A stretch of 64,000 nucleotides of DNA from Roseateles terrae (GTDB lineage: Bacteria; Pseudomonadota; Gammaproteobacteria; Burkholderiales; Burkholderiaceae_C). Within the stretch, counting starts at the first letter, position 1; every line of letters starts with the position of its first letter. The notes under the pieces are model-generated. The model was not told the DNA's origin. It did not search any database and saw nothing but the letters and a program-made list of their open reading frames with translations. Location of the stretch: the NCBI RefSeq assembly GCF_014192155.1, contig NZ_JACHXO010000002.1:62001-126000 (forward strand), written 5' to 3'. The translations under genes were made by a program, and so were the position numbers. This document shows, one piece after another, positions 16,783 through 24,269 of the stretch.

Positions 16783-16802
16783 GGTTCCTCCCTCTCGGGG
16801 GT

Positions 16803-17186
16803 TCAGTCGTTGGTGACGGGCTTCAACCGGCGGGGCCGGCGCTGCCGCTTGGGGCGTAGCTCGAAGCCAAGTTCATCGGCAAGCTTTTGGATGGGGCCGA
16901 CGTGGCCAGTCGTGAGGCAGAAACGGGCGAACCGCCCCAGCTGCTCGGCGCCGACGCTGTTGAGCCATTTCGACATGTAGCCCTTGCTGACCCCGATCGC
17001 CTTGGCGATCTTCTGGTCCGTGCGCGGGTCATTGCGCATCGCTTCCGTCAGGCAGCGCGTGAGATCGAAGGCTTCGATCTGGCGCTGATCCAGCTGCTCC
17101 AGGTCGAATTCGGTTTCCTCAGGTTGCGCTGGGTTTGCTCCGGTATCCACCGGTTTCCTCCACTTGGAGGAGAGACTTGCTCCCAT
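16803..17186 (-). CDS. HTH protein at the CII position
   Basis: 127 residues; GGGAG upstream of the ATG. Residues about 58-95 (DQKIAKAIGVSKGYMSKWLNS) form an HTH of lambda-repressor type, followed by helices and a basic Arg/Lys-rich tail (RPKRQRRPRRLK). It is the first large leftward gene after the Cro-like gene, the place where lambdoid phages have CII. Whether it activates integrase or repressor transcription is inferred from position only. Confidence 0.78.
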   Translation of the reverse strand: MGASLSSKWRKPVDTGANPAQPEETEFDLEQLDQRQIEAFDLTRCLTEAMRNDPRTDQKIAKAIGVSKGYMSKWLNSVGAEQLGRFARFCLTTGHVGPIQKLADELGFELRPKRQRRPRRLKPVTND

Positions 17187-17340
17187 CTTTGAGCTCCCAC
17201 TCAGGTTGAAAAACTACTTCGAGGCCTATGGCCTCGCAGGGACACCCGGACCGATCCGCCCCTGACCCAGAGTGGGAGGAGACGGAGCCCGAGGCATCAC
17301 GGCCGGATGGCCCTGCCAAGTCACAGACGAAAGGAATGCG

Positions 17341-17499
17341 ATGAACGAGAAGCGGATGTCACAGACCCAGCGAGATCTCGCGTGGGCCCAAGTCGCGTGG
17401 CGCGAGACGCTGCGGCGCTGTCTGCGCTCGCTCGCGCAGCAGCTGGAGACCGACGCCCTGGCCCTGCGTGCGGCGGAGCTGAAAGCGAAGTCGAAGTGA
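17341..17499 (+). CDS. Small helical protein, counter-strand to the early leftward transcript
   Basis: 52 residues, AAAGGA 7 nt before the ATG. It reads NEKRMSQTQRDLAWAQVAWR and continues as one amphipathic helix with LRSLAQQLETDALALRA. Third codon positions are almost all G or C, as in genuine genes here. It lies between the Cro-like gene and the HTH gene, which are on the minus strand, so it would be antisense to the leftward early transcript. No minus-strand frame in 17187-17510 looks coding. Confidence 0.5.
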   Translation: MNEKRMSQTQRDLAWAQVAWRETLRRCLRSLAQQLETDALALRAAELKAKSK

Positions 17500-17510
17500 G
17501 ACCGCATGGC

Positions 17511-17783
17511 TCAAATCGGCCCAGTGAGGCTGTTATCCCGGCCGCCGCAACGCCCGCTTTCGGCGATCTCTTCCGGTGGACGGGACTTAACCTTCACGAC
17601 CCGGGGCGCTTTGACCTTCATCTCGTCAAGCGCCCGATTGATCTTGCCGACCGTGCGAAGGGTTGGACTGTTCGTGCCGCTGAGGATGCGCTCCAGGGTC
17701 TTCCGGGAAACATCCGCCCTACTAGCCAGCTCCGCGAGGTTGGCAGCGGCCAGTCGCGCAGTGAGTGAGGTAATCATGTCCAT
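17511..17783 (-). CDS. Cro-like HTH regulator
   Basis: 90 residues from the ATG at 17783 (a second ATG at 17777). Residues about 4-55 form an XRE-type HTH (LAELASRADVSRKTLERILSG, then PTLRTVGKINRALDEM). It is divergent from the repressor at 17869, and operator array 1 lies between the two starts. It is therefore the best candidate for the Cro function: first gene of the leftward lytic transcript. The tail is short and basic. Confidence 0.78.
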   Translation of the reverse strand: MDMITSLTARLAAANLAELASRADVSRKTLERILSGTNSPTLRTVGKINRALDEMKVKAPRVVKVKSRPPEEIAESGRCGGRDNSLTGPI

Positions 17784-17797
17784 GGGCGCCGATTGTG

Positions 17798-17855
17798 GGA
17801 CAAATTCGTCCAATTCATCAAGACAAATTTGGACAAATCCGACTTATCGTGTCGG
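17798..17855. promoter_or_regulatory. Operator array 1 (between Cro-like and repressor genes)
   Basis: Read leftward from 17855 it contains a 17-bp inverted repeat CCGAC-N7-GTCGG (17839-17855), then, 4 bp on, a 14-bp imperfect palindrome (17821-17834), then, 9 bp on, a better 14-bp palindrome GGACAAATTCGTCC (17798-17811, plus-strand reading). The same three elements with the same 4- and 9-bp gaps recur in array 2 in the opposite orientation. A weak leftward promoter can be read with -35 TTGATG and -10 CACAAT, 18 bp apart, which would place the 17798 palindrome between the two boxes. Repressor and Cro-like protein are the likely ligands. Confidence 0.75.
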
Positions 17856-17868
17856 GAATACTTCGGTT

Positions 17869-18561
17869 ATGGACAAATCTGGCCGGAAGGCTCTTTCAGA
17901 GAACATCGCGCGAGCGATACGAGACTCCGGGTTGTCGAGGCTCGCCTGGTCGCAATCCTTGAAACTAGATGTGAAGGGAGTTGAGCGAGTCGAGAAGGAC
18001 CTGCACGGGGACAAAGGTGTCGGTTTGAGCTACGTCGATCAGCTCGCCGCGCGTCTCAAGCTCGATCCTTGGCAGCTCCTCGTGCCTGGCCTCGACGTCA
18101 CCCGGCCTCCGAAGTTAGCCGGCCCGGATAGCTCTGCTCCCGTTGCCGCCCCCCTAAGCTTGGGCGACGCTGCTCTCGTGATCGCCGGCGCCCTTCAGTC
18201 CCTGCCTGAAGCTGAACGCGAGCTTCTCTCCCACCACATTGCCCACTTGGCCAAGCACGGGCCATCGGCGAGACACGCGGCAGCAATCGACGCGATGGGG
18301 CCGGTGATGATCGATCTGAACTCGAATACCTCCGTTGGGGGTGGCTCATCCTATGAGCCATTACTGGATGCATCATCAGTATCCAGAGCCGAACAAAAGC
18401 AAGAGCACTCGGCTACCCATCACATGCAGCAGGAGGAAAGCAAATGGGATTCCACGACTCGGGAGCCGAAGCGGCTCGGCCAGACCACTACCTCGGAGGA
18501 ACCGGTGGAGGTCTACCCAGGGAGAAGGAAGCCACAGCCAAGGCGCAAGGAGGGAACATGA
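17869..18561 (+). CDS. XRE-family phage repressor (CI-like, no peptidase domain)
   Basis: 230 residues. Residues about 8-60 form an HTH (ALSENIARAIRDSGLSRLAW and following, then YVDQLAARLKLDPWQLL). Residues about 85-150 are helical (LGDAALVIAGALQSLPEAE). The C-terminal 80 residues are hydrophilic and look disordered. No S24 LexA-type Ser/Lys peptidase is visible, so induction cannot be by RecA-stimulated self-cleavage; an antirepressor or another control is needed. The start codon lies 14 bp past array 1 and a further GGACAAAT half site is inside its first codons. It is co-transcribed with the next gene (ATGA overlap). Confidence 0.8.
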   Translation: MDKSGRKALSENIARAIRDSGLSRLAWSQSLKLDVKGVERVEKDLHGDKGVGLSYVDQLAARLKLDPWQLLVPGLDVTRPPKLAGPDSSAPVAAPLSLGDAALVIAGALQSLPEAERELLSHHIAHLAKHGPSARHAAAIDAMGPVMIDLNSNTSVGGGSSYEPLLDASSVSRAEQKQEHSATHHMQQEESKWDSTTREPKRLGQTTTSEEPVEVYPGRRKPQPRRKEGT

Positions 18562-18812
18562 ACGTTGAACGGCCATTTCGGCTGGTTCAGTTCCCAAAGC
18601 AGTCCCACGACGTTGTGAAGTGCCTAAAGAAGCTGCTGGAGCGAGCCGAACGCGGCGAAATCATCGGGATCAGCTATGCCGCTATGGAGTCGAATCGAGA
18701 GTTCTTCTTTAGCTCGTGCGGCGAAGCTCACCGCAACCCAGCATTTGCTTCGGCCCTCGCCAGCACACTGTGGTACGGCACGATGAAGCGAGTCTTCAAC
18801 GAAGATTCCTAA
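18558..18812 (+). CDS. Small protein co-transcribed with the repressor
   Basis: 84 residues with a strong AAGGAGGG site, start overlapping the repressor stop. It contains FRLVQFPKQSHDVVKCLKKL and a GISYAAMESNREFFFSSCGEA stretch of mixed structure, and looks globular. It is the last gene before the terminator at 18836, so it is expressed in the lysogen together with the repressor. Lysogen-expressed small genes of this kind are often immunity or exclusion factors; that is only an inference here. Confidence 0.72.
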   Translation: MNVERPFRLVQFPKQSHDVVKCLKKLLERAERGEIIGISYAAMESNREFFFSSCGEAHRNPAFASALASTLWYGTMKRVFNEDS

Positions 18813-18835
18813 ACGAGCATCTGCTCGGATAGAGG

Positions 18836-18857
18836 CCCGCCCTGCGCGGGTTTTTTT
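18836..18857 (+). terminator. Rho-independent terminator of the repressor operon
   Basis: CCCGC, a 5-nt loop, GCGGG, then seven T residues. It lies 23 bp after the stop of the small repressor-linked gene and 10 bp before operator array 2, isolating lysogenic from lytic transcription. Confidence 0.88.
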
Positions 18858-18867
18858 ACGTCCATAT

Positions 18868-18925
18868 CCGACTCGCCCTGTCGGAATTGGACAAATACGT
18901 CTTGCTTTGTTGGACAGGTTTGTCC
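18868..18925. promoter_or_regulatory. Operator array 2 (upstream of the rightward operon)
   Basis: Read rightward: CCGAC-N7-GTCGG (18868-18884), a 4-bp gap, GGACAAATACGTCT (18889-18902), a 9-bp gap, and GGACAGGTTTGTCC (18912-18925). This is the mirror image of array 1 with identical spacing, and it precedes the recombination/excision operon that starts at 18959. The two arrays flank the repressor operon as OL and OR do in lambda. A weak -35 TTGCTT and -10 CAGAAT can be read around the last palindrome. Confidence 0.75.
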
Positions 18926-18958
18926 AGAATGCCATCCATCGAATCACGGAGCGACGCG

Positions 18959-19297
18959 ATGGAAGTCACCACCCTTCAAGACGAACTGGCCGCCGAGCGA
19001 CGCACCCTGTCGATGCTCGGTCAGCTCGTGAATGAGCAGCACGGTCACTACGTGGAGTTGATGGCGCAGGCCGCCGCCGTTGTTTCCTTCACCGATCGAT
19101 GCCGGATCCTGCAAAAGTCAGTGGAGGCCCGCCAGTACCGCGACAGCCTGCAGGGCCGCATGGACAAGCAGGATCGTGTGGTCCGCGCCATCGAGCACCG
19201 CATCGAAGAGCAGCGCATCAAGCGCGTCGCAGTCCTCGATCCGCTGATCCAGCTGCAGGAGATTGCCCCGGCCCCGGTCACCCCGGAGGCAGCATGA
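18959..19297 (+). CDS. Coiled-coil protein, first gene of the rightward operon
   Basis: 112 residues, ATG with GGAG upstream; in-frame ATGs at 18887 and 18929 lie inside the operator array and are unlikely. The sequence is almost wholly helical and charged (LQDELAAERRTLSMLGQLVNE, split by short turns, then YRDSLQGRMDKQDRVVRAIE), probably a coiled-coil dimer. As first gene after the operator it should be expressed immediately on induction. Function unknown. Confidence 0.75.
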   Translation: MEVTTLQDELAAERRTLSMLGQLVNEQHGHYVELMAQAAAVVSFTDRCRILQKSVEARQYRDSLQGRMDKQDRVVRAIEHRIEEQRIKRVAVLDPLIQLQEIAPAPVTPEAA

Positions 19298-19548
19298 ACG
19301 GCTACATCGCACTCGGCCTAGATCACCAGGGGCGCCGCCTCCCAACCATGGTCGCACGGCAGCTTCTGCGCGAGGACCGCGCTGGAGTCTGCGACACCTG
19401 CCCGGGAGAACTGGACCGCCCCGAGGCGGTCTATCAGGCAGAGCCTGGCGAGCCCGGCTACTGGCAGGTGATTGGCCGCATGGCTGGCGTGGGGCTCGCC
19501 GCCGTGGCCGCCCTCCATGTCGCGGGGCGCCTGGGGCTCTTGCCATGA
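19294..19548 (+). CDS. Small protein with CxxC and C-terminal membrane helix
   Basis: 84 residues, ATGA overlap. It has a CDTCPGE motif near residues 33-39 and a hydrophobic stretch near 62-82 (GRMAGVGLAAVAALHVAG). It may be a membrane-attached zinc or redox peptide. It is coupled to a single-helix protein downstream. Not recognised. Confidence 0.65.
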   Translation: MNGYIALGLDHQGRRLPTMVARQLLREDRAGVCDTCPGELDRPEAVYQAEPGEPGYWQVIGRMAGVGLAAVAALHVAGRLGLLP

Positions 19549-19667
19549 GCGAGGACCTGGACCCCATTGCATCTGAAGCCCTGGGCCAGATCACCGAGAT
19601 CGGCGGTCTGTTCCTGGCTGCACTTCTGATCGTCCTGGCGCTGGCAGCGCCGGCGGTATTGACCTGA
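19545..19667 (+). CDS. 40-residue membrane peptide
   Basis: ATGA overlap with the preceding gene. The first 17 residues are acidic (SEDLDPIASEALGQITE) and the rest is one hydrophobic helix (GLFLAALLIVLALAAPAV). Together with the preceding gene it forms a small early membrane module. Function unknown. Confidence 0.6.
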   Translation: MSEDLDPIASEALGQITEIGGLFLAALLIVLALAAPAVLT

Positions 19668-19745
19668 TCAACGGGGCGCCGCCGCGGCTTTGAAGCGCTG
19701 ACGCGTGGAGCCAAGGCCGCCCCACCCTTTTCAACGGAGAGAGCA

Positions 19746-20585
19746 ATGAATGCAATCGCGGAAGCGAGCCCCGCGCTCGAACTGCAACCGATGCCGGGCA
19801 CACAGGTGCCAGCGCTCCAGCAGGCGGCACTGACGGTGCAGCCGCGGGCCGCCGTGACGCCGGCGGACCTGCTGCAGGTCGCCATGGAAACCGGCGACAA
19901 GGACATCGAGCGCCTCGAGCGCCTGATGCAGATGGACATCCGGTACCGGGAACTGCAGGAGAAGGACCGCCAGCGCGATGCCATGCTGGCGCACAAGCGT
20001 GACTTCGCGGCTTTCCGGGGCGAGAACATCATCGTGCCGAAGTCCAAGCGGGTGGACCGCGGTCGGGCCGGATCGTTCAATCAGGCGGAATTCGACGCTG
20101 TGTGCGGCCTCCTGTCACCGGCACTGTCCCGCCATGGCTTCGGCTTTCGCCATGACCAGCGCTTTGGCGCGAAGGACGGAGTTCCCTGGGTGTGGGTCAC
20201 CTGCTTCTTGGAGCACAAGGACGGCCACGCAGAACAACTGGAGCTTGAGGCCCCGCCTGGGGATCTCAGCGCCAACACGCCGGTGCAGAACATGCAGGCC
20301 ACCGCAAGCTACCTCAAGCGCGTGTCCCTGCTGGCCATCACCGGCACCGCCACGGGCGGTGAGGATGATGAAAGCGGCCTGCGGTTCGCTGGGGCCGGGG
20401 ACGATGCCTCGCCGGAAGGAGACCCTACCCTGCGCGCTGGGGAAGAGGCCGCCGCAAAGGGGATGGTCGCCCTCACCGCCTGGTGGTCGAAGCTGGACAA
20501 CCGGCAGCGCAGCGACTACGGCCAGGCCTTCACCGCGATGCGCAAGAAGGCCCGCGCCGCCGACGAGGAGGCCAATCATGGCTGA
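19746..20585 (+). CDS. erf: ERF-family single-strand annealing protein
   Basis: 279 residues, GGAGAG upstream of the ATG. The central and C-terminal parts match P22 Erf-like annealases: FAAFRGENIIVPKSKRV, FNQAEFDAVCGLLSPALSRHG, and the key NTPVQNMQATASYLKRVSLL with a following TGTATGGEDDE acidic stretch. It forms rings that anneal complementary strands in phage recombination. It is followed directly by an exonuclease, the classic two-component recombinase. Confidence 0.9.
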   Translation: MNAIAEASPALELQPMPGTQVPALQQAALTVQPRAAVTPADLLQVAMETGDKDIERLERLMQMDIRYRELQEKDRQRDAMLAHKRDFAAFRGENIIVPKSKRVDRGRAGSFNQAEFDAVCGLLSPALSRHGFGFRHDQRFGAKDGVPWVWVTCFLEHKDGHAEQLELEAPPGDLSANTPVQNMQATASYLKRVSLLAITGTATGGEDDESGLRFAGAGDDASPEGDPTLRAGEEAAAKGMVALTAWWSKLDNRQRSDYGQAFTAMRKKARAADEEANHG

Positions 20586-21453
20586 CTACCTCTTCCGCTG
20601 CAGCAGCATCGGCATGCTCATGGGCGAGCCCAAGAGCATCGACAAGGCGCTGATCACCGATGACGTGCGCGCCATCCAGAAGAAGCGCGTGGACAAGCGC
20701 ACCGAAGGCGAGATCCAGCTGCTGGAGCACCTGAAGGCGCAGACCCTGAGCGAGACCGCAAAGACCTACATCCGCGGCTTGGCGGCTCAAGAGATCTTCG
20801 GCGTGGACTTCGAGATCTCCGGCAAGGCCTTGGAAAAGGGCATTGAGGTGGAGCCTGATGGCATCGCCCTGTTCAACCGCGTGCGGGGGCTGGCCCTGAC
20901 CAAGAACACCGAGCGTCGCAAGAGTCGGTTCTGGACTGGCGAGTGCGACCTGTTCCACGCGCCGGACCGCCGCGGCTTCGACCTGAAGTGCTCTTGGTCC
21001 ATCCAGACCTTCCCGATCACCACAGAAGCCTGCGAGGACTCGATCTACGAGTACCAGATGCGCGGATACATGGCTCTGTGGGACGCCGACAGCTGGGAGG
21101 TGGTCTACGCGCTGGTCAACACCCCGGAGCGGCTGATCGGCTACGAGTCCCCTGCCCTGCACTTCGTGGACCACATCCCGCCCCACCAGCGGATCACCAC
21201 CTGGTTGGTGACGCGGGACCCGAAGGTGGAGTCGGCGATGGAAGCAAAGGCGACGCAGGCCAGGGCCTACATGCAGCGGGTGATTGAGGAGTTCGACCGC
21301 ACCCACGCCGACCCGGCCGAGATCGCAGCGATGGCCGCCGCAGGCCACCCGGCCCCGTGGGAAGAGCCGAAGGCGCCCACGGCCGCGCCGTCCACCCCCG
21401 CACGTGCGCCCAAGCCTGTGGCTGAAGCGCTCGCATCCCTTGACGACTTCTGA
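20578..21453 (+). CDS. YqaJ-like phage exonuclease (PD-(D/E)xK)
   Basis: 291 residues, overlapping erf by 8 bp. It contains a catalytic-type core with GECDLFH and, 10 residues on, GFDLKCSWS (D...DxK order) near residues 120-140, and a conserved YEYQMRGYMALWD that fits the QxxxY/helix of YqaJ-type nucleases. The tail is Pro/Ala-rich. It should resect DNA ends to give the strands that ERF anneals. Confidence 0.8.
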   Translation: MADYLFRCSSIGMLMGEPKSIDKALITDDVRAIQKKRVDKRTEGEIQLLEHLKAQTLSETAKTYIRGLAAQEIFGVDFEISGKALEKGIEVEPDGIALFNRVRGLALTKNTERRKSRFWTGECDLFHAPDRRGFDLKCSWSIQTFPITTEACEDSIYEYQMRGYMALWDADSWEVVYALVNTPERLIGYESPALHFVDHIPPHQRITTWLVTRDPKVESAMEAKATQARAYMQRVIEEFDRTHADPAEIAAMAAAGHPAPWEEPKAPTAAPSTPARAPKPVAEALASLDDF

Positions 21454-21463
21454 GGAGCATTCC

Positions 21464-22831
21464 ATGAGCGAAACCATCGAAGTCGCGGACGAACTGATCG
21501 ACCGCGCAGACATCAAGGACGGCAAGGCTGTCGTCCAGTTCAGCAAGACCGAGGCAGCCCTGGCCGAGCTGCGCCAGCGGCACGGCGGCGTGCAGTTCGA
21601 CCTGACCACCACCGCCGGCGACAAGGCCGCCCGCGCCGCCCGCCTGGAGCTGGTAACGCTGCGTACCGACCTGGAGAAGAAGCGCCAAGCATTCAAGGCG
21701 CCGGTGCTGGAGATGGGCAAGGTCATTGACGCGCAGGCCAAGCGCATCACCGGCGAGATCCTGGAGCTGGAGCAGCCGATCGATGCTCAGATCAAGGCCG
21801 AGGAAGCCCGCAAGGAAGCCATCCGCGCCGAGAAGGCCCGCATCGAGGCAGAGCGCGTGGCCGCTCATCGTGCCGCTATCGAGAAGATCCGCGCATGCCT
21901 GACCCGGGCCCAGGGCCTGCCGTCCGAACGGGTGCGCAACGCTGTGGCTGCCGTGGAAGGAATCGAGATCGACCCGGCAGCATGGGAGGACTTCGCCGAG
22001 GAGGCTGCCACCGCCCGGACCGAGACCCTCACGTCCCTGAAGGTGCTGCTGGAGCAGACCGAAGCGAAGGAAGCGGAAGCGGAGCGCCAGCGCCAGGTCG
22101 CGGAAGAGCAGGCCCGTATTGCCCGCGAGCAGGCTGAGGCCGCCGAGCGCTTGGCGGAGCAGCAACGCCAGATCGCCGCGCAGCAGGCAGCCCTAGAAGC
22201 GGAGCGGCTGGCCAAGCAGCGCCTGGCCGACGAGTTCGCTGCCCGCGTCACCGGCCGCTTCGCCGAGTTCGACCGCCTGCTGACCTTCACCGAGCAGACC
22301 TCCTCCGCCACCATCAACGCCGCCCTGCTGCTGGCCAGCTCCAATGCCCCCAGCGTGGACACCTTTGGCGACCGGCTGGGCGAGGCCCAGAAGAAGCACG
22401 CCCTGGTGCTGGAACACCTGCAGGCGGCGCTGCCCGGCGCGCTGCGCCGCGAGGAAGCCGAAGAGACGGCGCGACTCGCCCGCGAAGCTGAAGCTCAGGC
22501 TGCACTGCAAGCGGCCGAAGCAGCAGCTGCAGCTGCAGCGGAGGCCACCGCCTCCCGCGCCGCCATCGTGCCGGTGGCCGAGGCGGTGACTCAGGTCCGC
22601 CAGCCCACCGCCACCCTGGTGGAAGAGCCGACCCTGCGCATCGCCGACATCAACGCCGCGATCAAGCCGTTCTCAATCGATGCCGCCGGCATGGCCTCGC
22701 TGGGCCTGCAGGGGACGAAGCGCGGCGCCGCGATGCTGTTCAAGCGGTCCGACCTGATCCGCCTGACCGACCTCGGCGCCGACCTGCTGCTGACGGCAGG
22801 GACTGCCGCCAGCCTGGAGAAGGCAGCATGA
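21464..22831 (+). CDS. Long coiled-coil phage protein of the recombination cassette (DUF1351-like)
   Basis: 455 residues, GAGGAG upstream. Residues 70-125 and 185-265 are strongly helical and charged (EARKEAIRAEKARIEAER; EAERQRQVAEEQARIAREQ). The N-terminal part resembles DUF1351 proteins, which often lie next to erf and bet genes. Residues about 325-375 are an Ala-rich run, and the last 70 residues (ADINAAIKPFSIDAAGMASL) form a small separate domain. It probably assists recombination or DNA end handling; partner unknown. Confidence 0.78.
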   Translation: MSETIEVADELIDRADIKDGKAVVQFSKTEAALAELRQRHGGVQFDLTTTAGDKAARAARLELVTLRTDLEKKRQAFKAPVLEMGKVIDAQAKRITGEILELEQPIDAQIKAEEARKEAIRAEKARIEAERVAAHRAAIEKIRACLTRAQGLPSERVRNAVAAVEGIEIDPAAWEDFAEEAATARTETLTSLKVLLEQTEAKEAEAERQRQVAEEQARIAREQAEAAERLAEQQRQIAAQQAALEAERLAKQRLADEFAARVTGRFAEFDRLLTFTEQTSSATINAALLLASSNAPSVDTFGDRLGEAQKKHALVLEHLQAALPGALRREEAEETARLAREAEAQAALQAAEAAAAAAAEATASRAAIVPVAEAVTQVRQPTATLVEEPTLRIADINAAIKPFSIDAAGMASLGLQGTKRGAAMLFKRSDLIRLTDLGADLLLTAGTAASLEKAA

Positions 22832-23094
22832 GCGCCACCATCGTCAGAGCCGTCCGCGCGGCCGCGAGCAGCGCCGGCGACGTCAGCGGCAACTGTGACG
22901 CGGCGGCCCACTACGCCGACCGCGGTGACTTCGAGCAGGCGGCCCGGGAGCTCGGATGGGCGGAGGAGAACCTGCGCTCCGCCACGCATCGCATTGCAGA
23001 AGCACGGGCCGCAGTCGCCAAGGCGACCGGGGTCAGCACCGAGACCGCCGAGCGCGACACGCGAACGAAGGACATGTTCGGGGGTGGCGCATGA
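22828..23094 (+). CDS. Small helical hypothetical protein
   Basis: 88 residues, ATGA overlap with the coiled-coil gene. It has a TPR-like look in the middle (AAHYADRGDFEQAARELGWA) and an Ala-rich helical C-terminus. Function unknown. Confidence 0.65.
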   Translation: MSATIVRAVRAAASSAGDVSGNCDAAAHYADRGDFEQAARELGWAEENLRSATHRIAEARAAVAKATGVSTETAERDTRTKDMFGGGA

Positions 23095-23258
23095 AGATCC
23101 GCGTCACCGCCGTCTATGAGGTACCAGGCGATGCCACGCTGGACGAGGCGGAGGAATGGGCCATCTTCCACATGGGTGGGGCCAGTCTCAGCGCGGACAA
23201 CCCGCTCGCCGGCGAAACGCTGCCTTACCCAGACCAACTGATGGTCGAGGAGGACTGA
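23091..23258 (+). CDS. Small hypothetical protein
   Basis: 55 residues, ATGA overlap. It starts with a beta strand (KIRVTAVYEVP) and continues with an acidic helix (TLDEAEEWAIFHMG). Several phage proteins of this size share the KIRVT..Y.VP start. Function unknown. Confidence 0.6.
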   Translation: MKIRVTAVYEVPGDATLDEAEEWAIFHMGGASLSADNPLAGETLPYPDQLMVEED

Positions 23259-23644
23259 TGGCCAGCCGCCGCTTCCGCCAGCGGGCTCATGCCCGCCCTT
23301 GGATCGATGCCAGAGACAGCGAGATCGACTGGGATGCGGTCTCAGCAGACCTGCGCTCGCGCGCGGGCCGCAATACGCCATTGCTTCCGCAAGGCACGGC
23401 GGACGGTACTTTTGGAGCCGAACTCGATCACCAGTCGCCCGGCGAGGACGTCGCCCATCTGGCGACAGATGGCACCGGTCCATCCGGAGGGAGTCAATTC
23501 GAAGCGCGTGAAGTAGCCGTTCATGAAGATTTCCTTTCGATCGGGTCAATAGGACATGGATTGAATTCTCGGACCCGGCGCGCCGTCCACGGATACGACC
23601 TCCAGACACCCCGTCTAAAACCGATTCAGCAGGAGCCGCTATGA
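23258..23644 (+). CDS. Uncertain gene, N-terminus plausible (overlaps an opposite-strand gene)
   Basis: 128 residues from an ATG in a TGATG overlap with GAGGAGG upstream. The first 37 residues (ASRRFRQRAHARPWIDARDS, IDWDAVSADL) look like real protein, but from about residue 38 the sequence loses coding character where an opposite-strand frame (23342-23524) becomes good. It may be a gene whose 3' part was replaced or frameshifted. Confidence 0.35.
   Translation: MASRRFRQRAHARPWIDARDSEIDWDAVSADLRSRAGRNTPLLPQGTADGTFGAELDHQSPGEDVAHLATDGTGPSGGSQFEAREVAVHEDFLSIGSIGHGLNSRTRRAVHGYDLQTPRLKPIQQEPL
23342..23524 (-). CDS. Small opposite-strand hypothetical protein
   Basis: 60 residues, AAAGGA 8 nt before the ATG. 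The sequence NGYFTRFELTPSGWTGAICR, then DVLAGRLVIEFGSKSTVR, ends very basic and reads like a small folded domain. It is convergent with and inside the uncertain plus-strand frame 23258-23644. The plus-strand region 23525-23640 then holds only the leader of the next gene. Confidence 0.45.
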   Translation of the reverse strand: MNGYFTRFELTPSGWTGAICRQMGDVLAGRLVIEFGSKSTVRRALRKQWRIAARARAQVC

Positions 23645-24267
23645 GCGTCACCAAGCACACCAACGCCGACGTCTACAGCGTGAAGAACAGGGGCGAGTGG
23701 GCGACCATCGTCGTGCGCGAGTGGTCCGACCGGCATGAGGACGGCAGCGAATGGCCGCGCGGCGAGATCCTGATCAATTCGACCTTCGGCAGCTGGTCCC
23801 AGTATTGGGGCGCGCCCGGCGTGCGCTTCAAGAAGTTCCTCATCGGCCTGAACTTTGACTACGTGTTCGGGCGCTTCATGGGTCACAGCCTGGAGCAGTT
23901 TGACGGCGATGCCAGCGTGGCAGGCATTCAGCGCAAGGTGCTTGAGATGCGGAGGCGCCGCATGGTCGGACGAGAGGAGGCGCGCTTCGTCTGGGACGAA
24001 ATCGACAACCGATCCTACGAACTTTCCGAAGGCGAGGAATCCTTCATTACCGCCTGCGGCGAGATCCACCGGGAGTGCGAGGAGCCTTGGAGATCAGCCA
24101 AGCTGTCCAAGTTCGACCTGGCAGAACTTGCCACGATCTTCGATGAGCCGTGGTACGAGATCCAGAAGCGCGACGACCCGCAGGCGGTGGGCTTCTGGCG
24201 GGACCTGTGGCCCGAGTTCTGTGGCGCGCTGCGTGCAGAGCTAGAGCCAGCGAAGGAGGCGGCGTGA
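23641..24267 (+). CDS. Hypothetical phage protein
   Basis: 208 residues, AGGAG upstream. Composition is aromatic-rich and well folded in appearance (WATIVVREWSDRHEDGSEWP, FGSWSQYWGAPG, WYEIQKRDDPQAVGFWRDLW). No motif that I know. It ends 2 bp before the convergent end of the minus-strand trio. Confidence 0.75.
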   Translation: MSVTKHTNADVYSVKNRGEWATIVVREWSDRHEDGSEWPRGEILINSTFGSWSQYWGAPGVRFKKFLIGLNFDYVFGRFMGHSLEQFDGDASVAGIQRKVLEMRRRRMVGREEARFVWDEIDNRSYELSEGEESFITACGEIHRECEEPWRSAKLSKFDLAELATIFDEPWYEIQKRDDPQAVGFWRDLWPEFCGALRAELEPAKEAA

Positions 24268-24269
24268 AC

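Noticed and set aside
17119..17507. Minus-strand frames that would fill the gap between the Cro-like gene and the HTH gene
   Set aside because: They are Arg/Ser-rich without a good start, whereas the plus-strand frame at 17341 has a ribosome site and good codon use.
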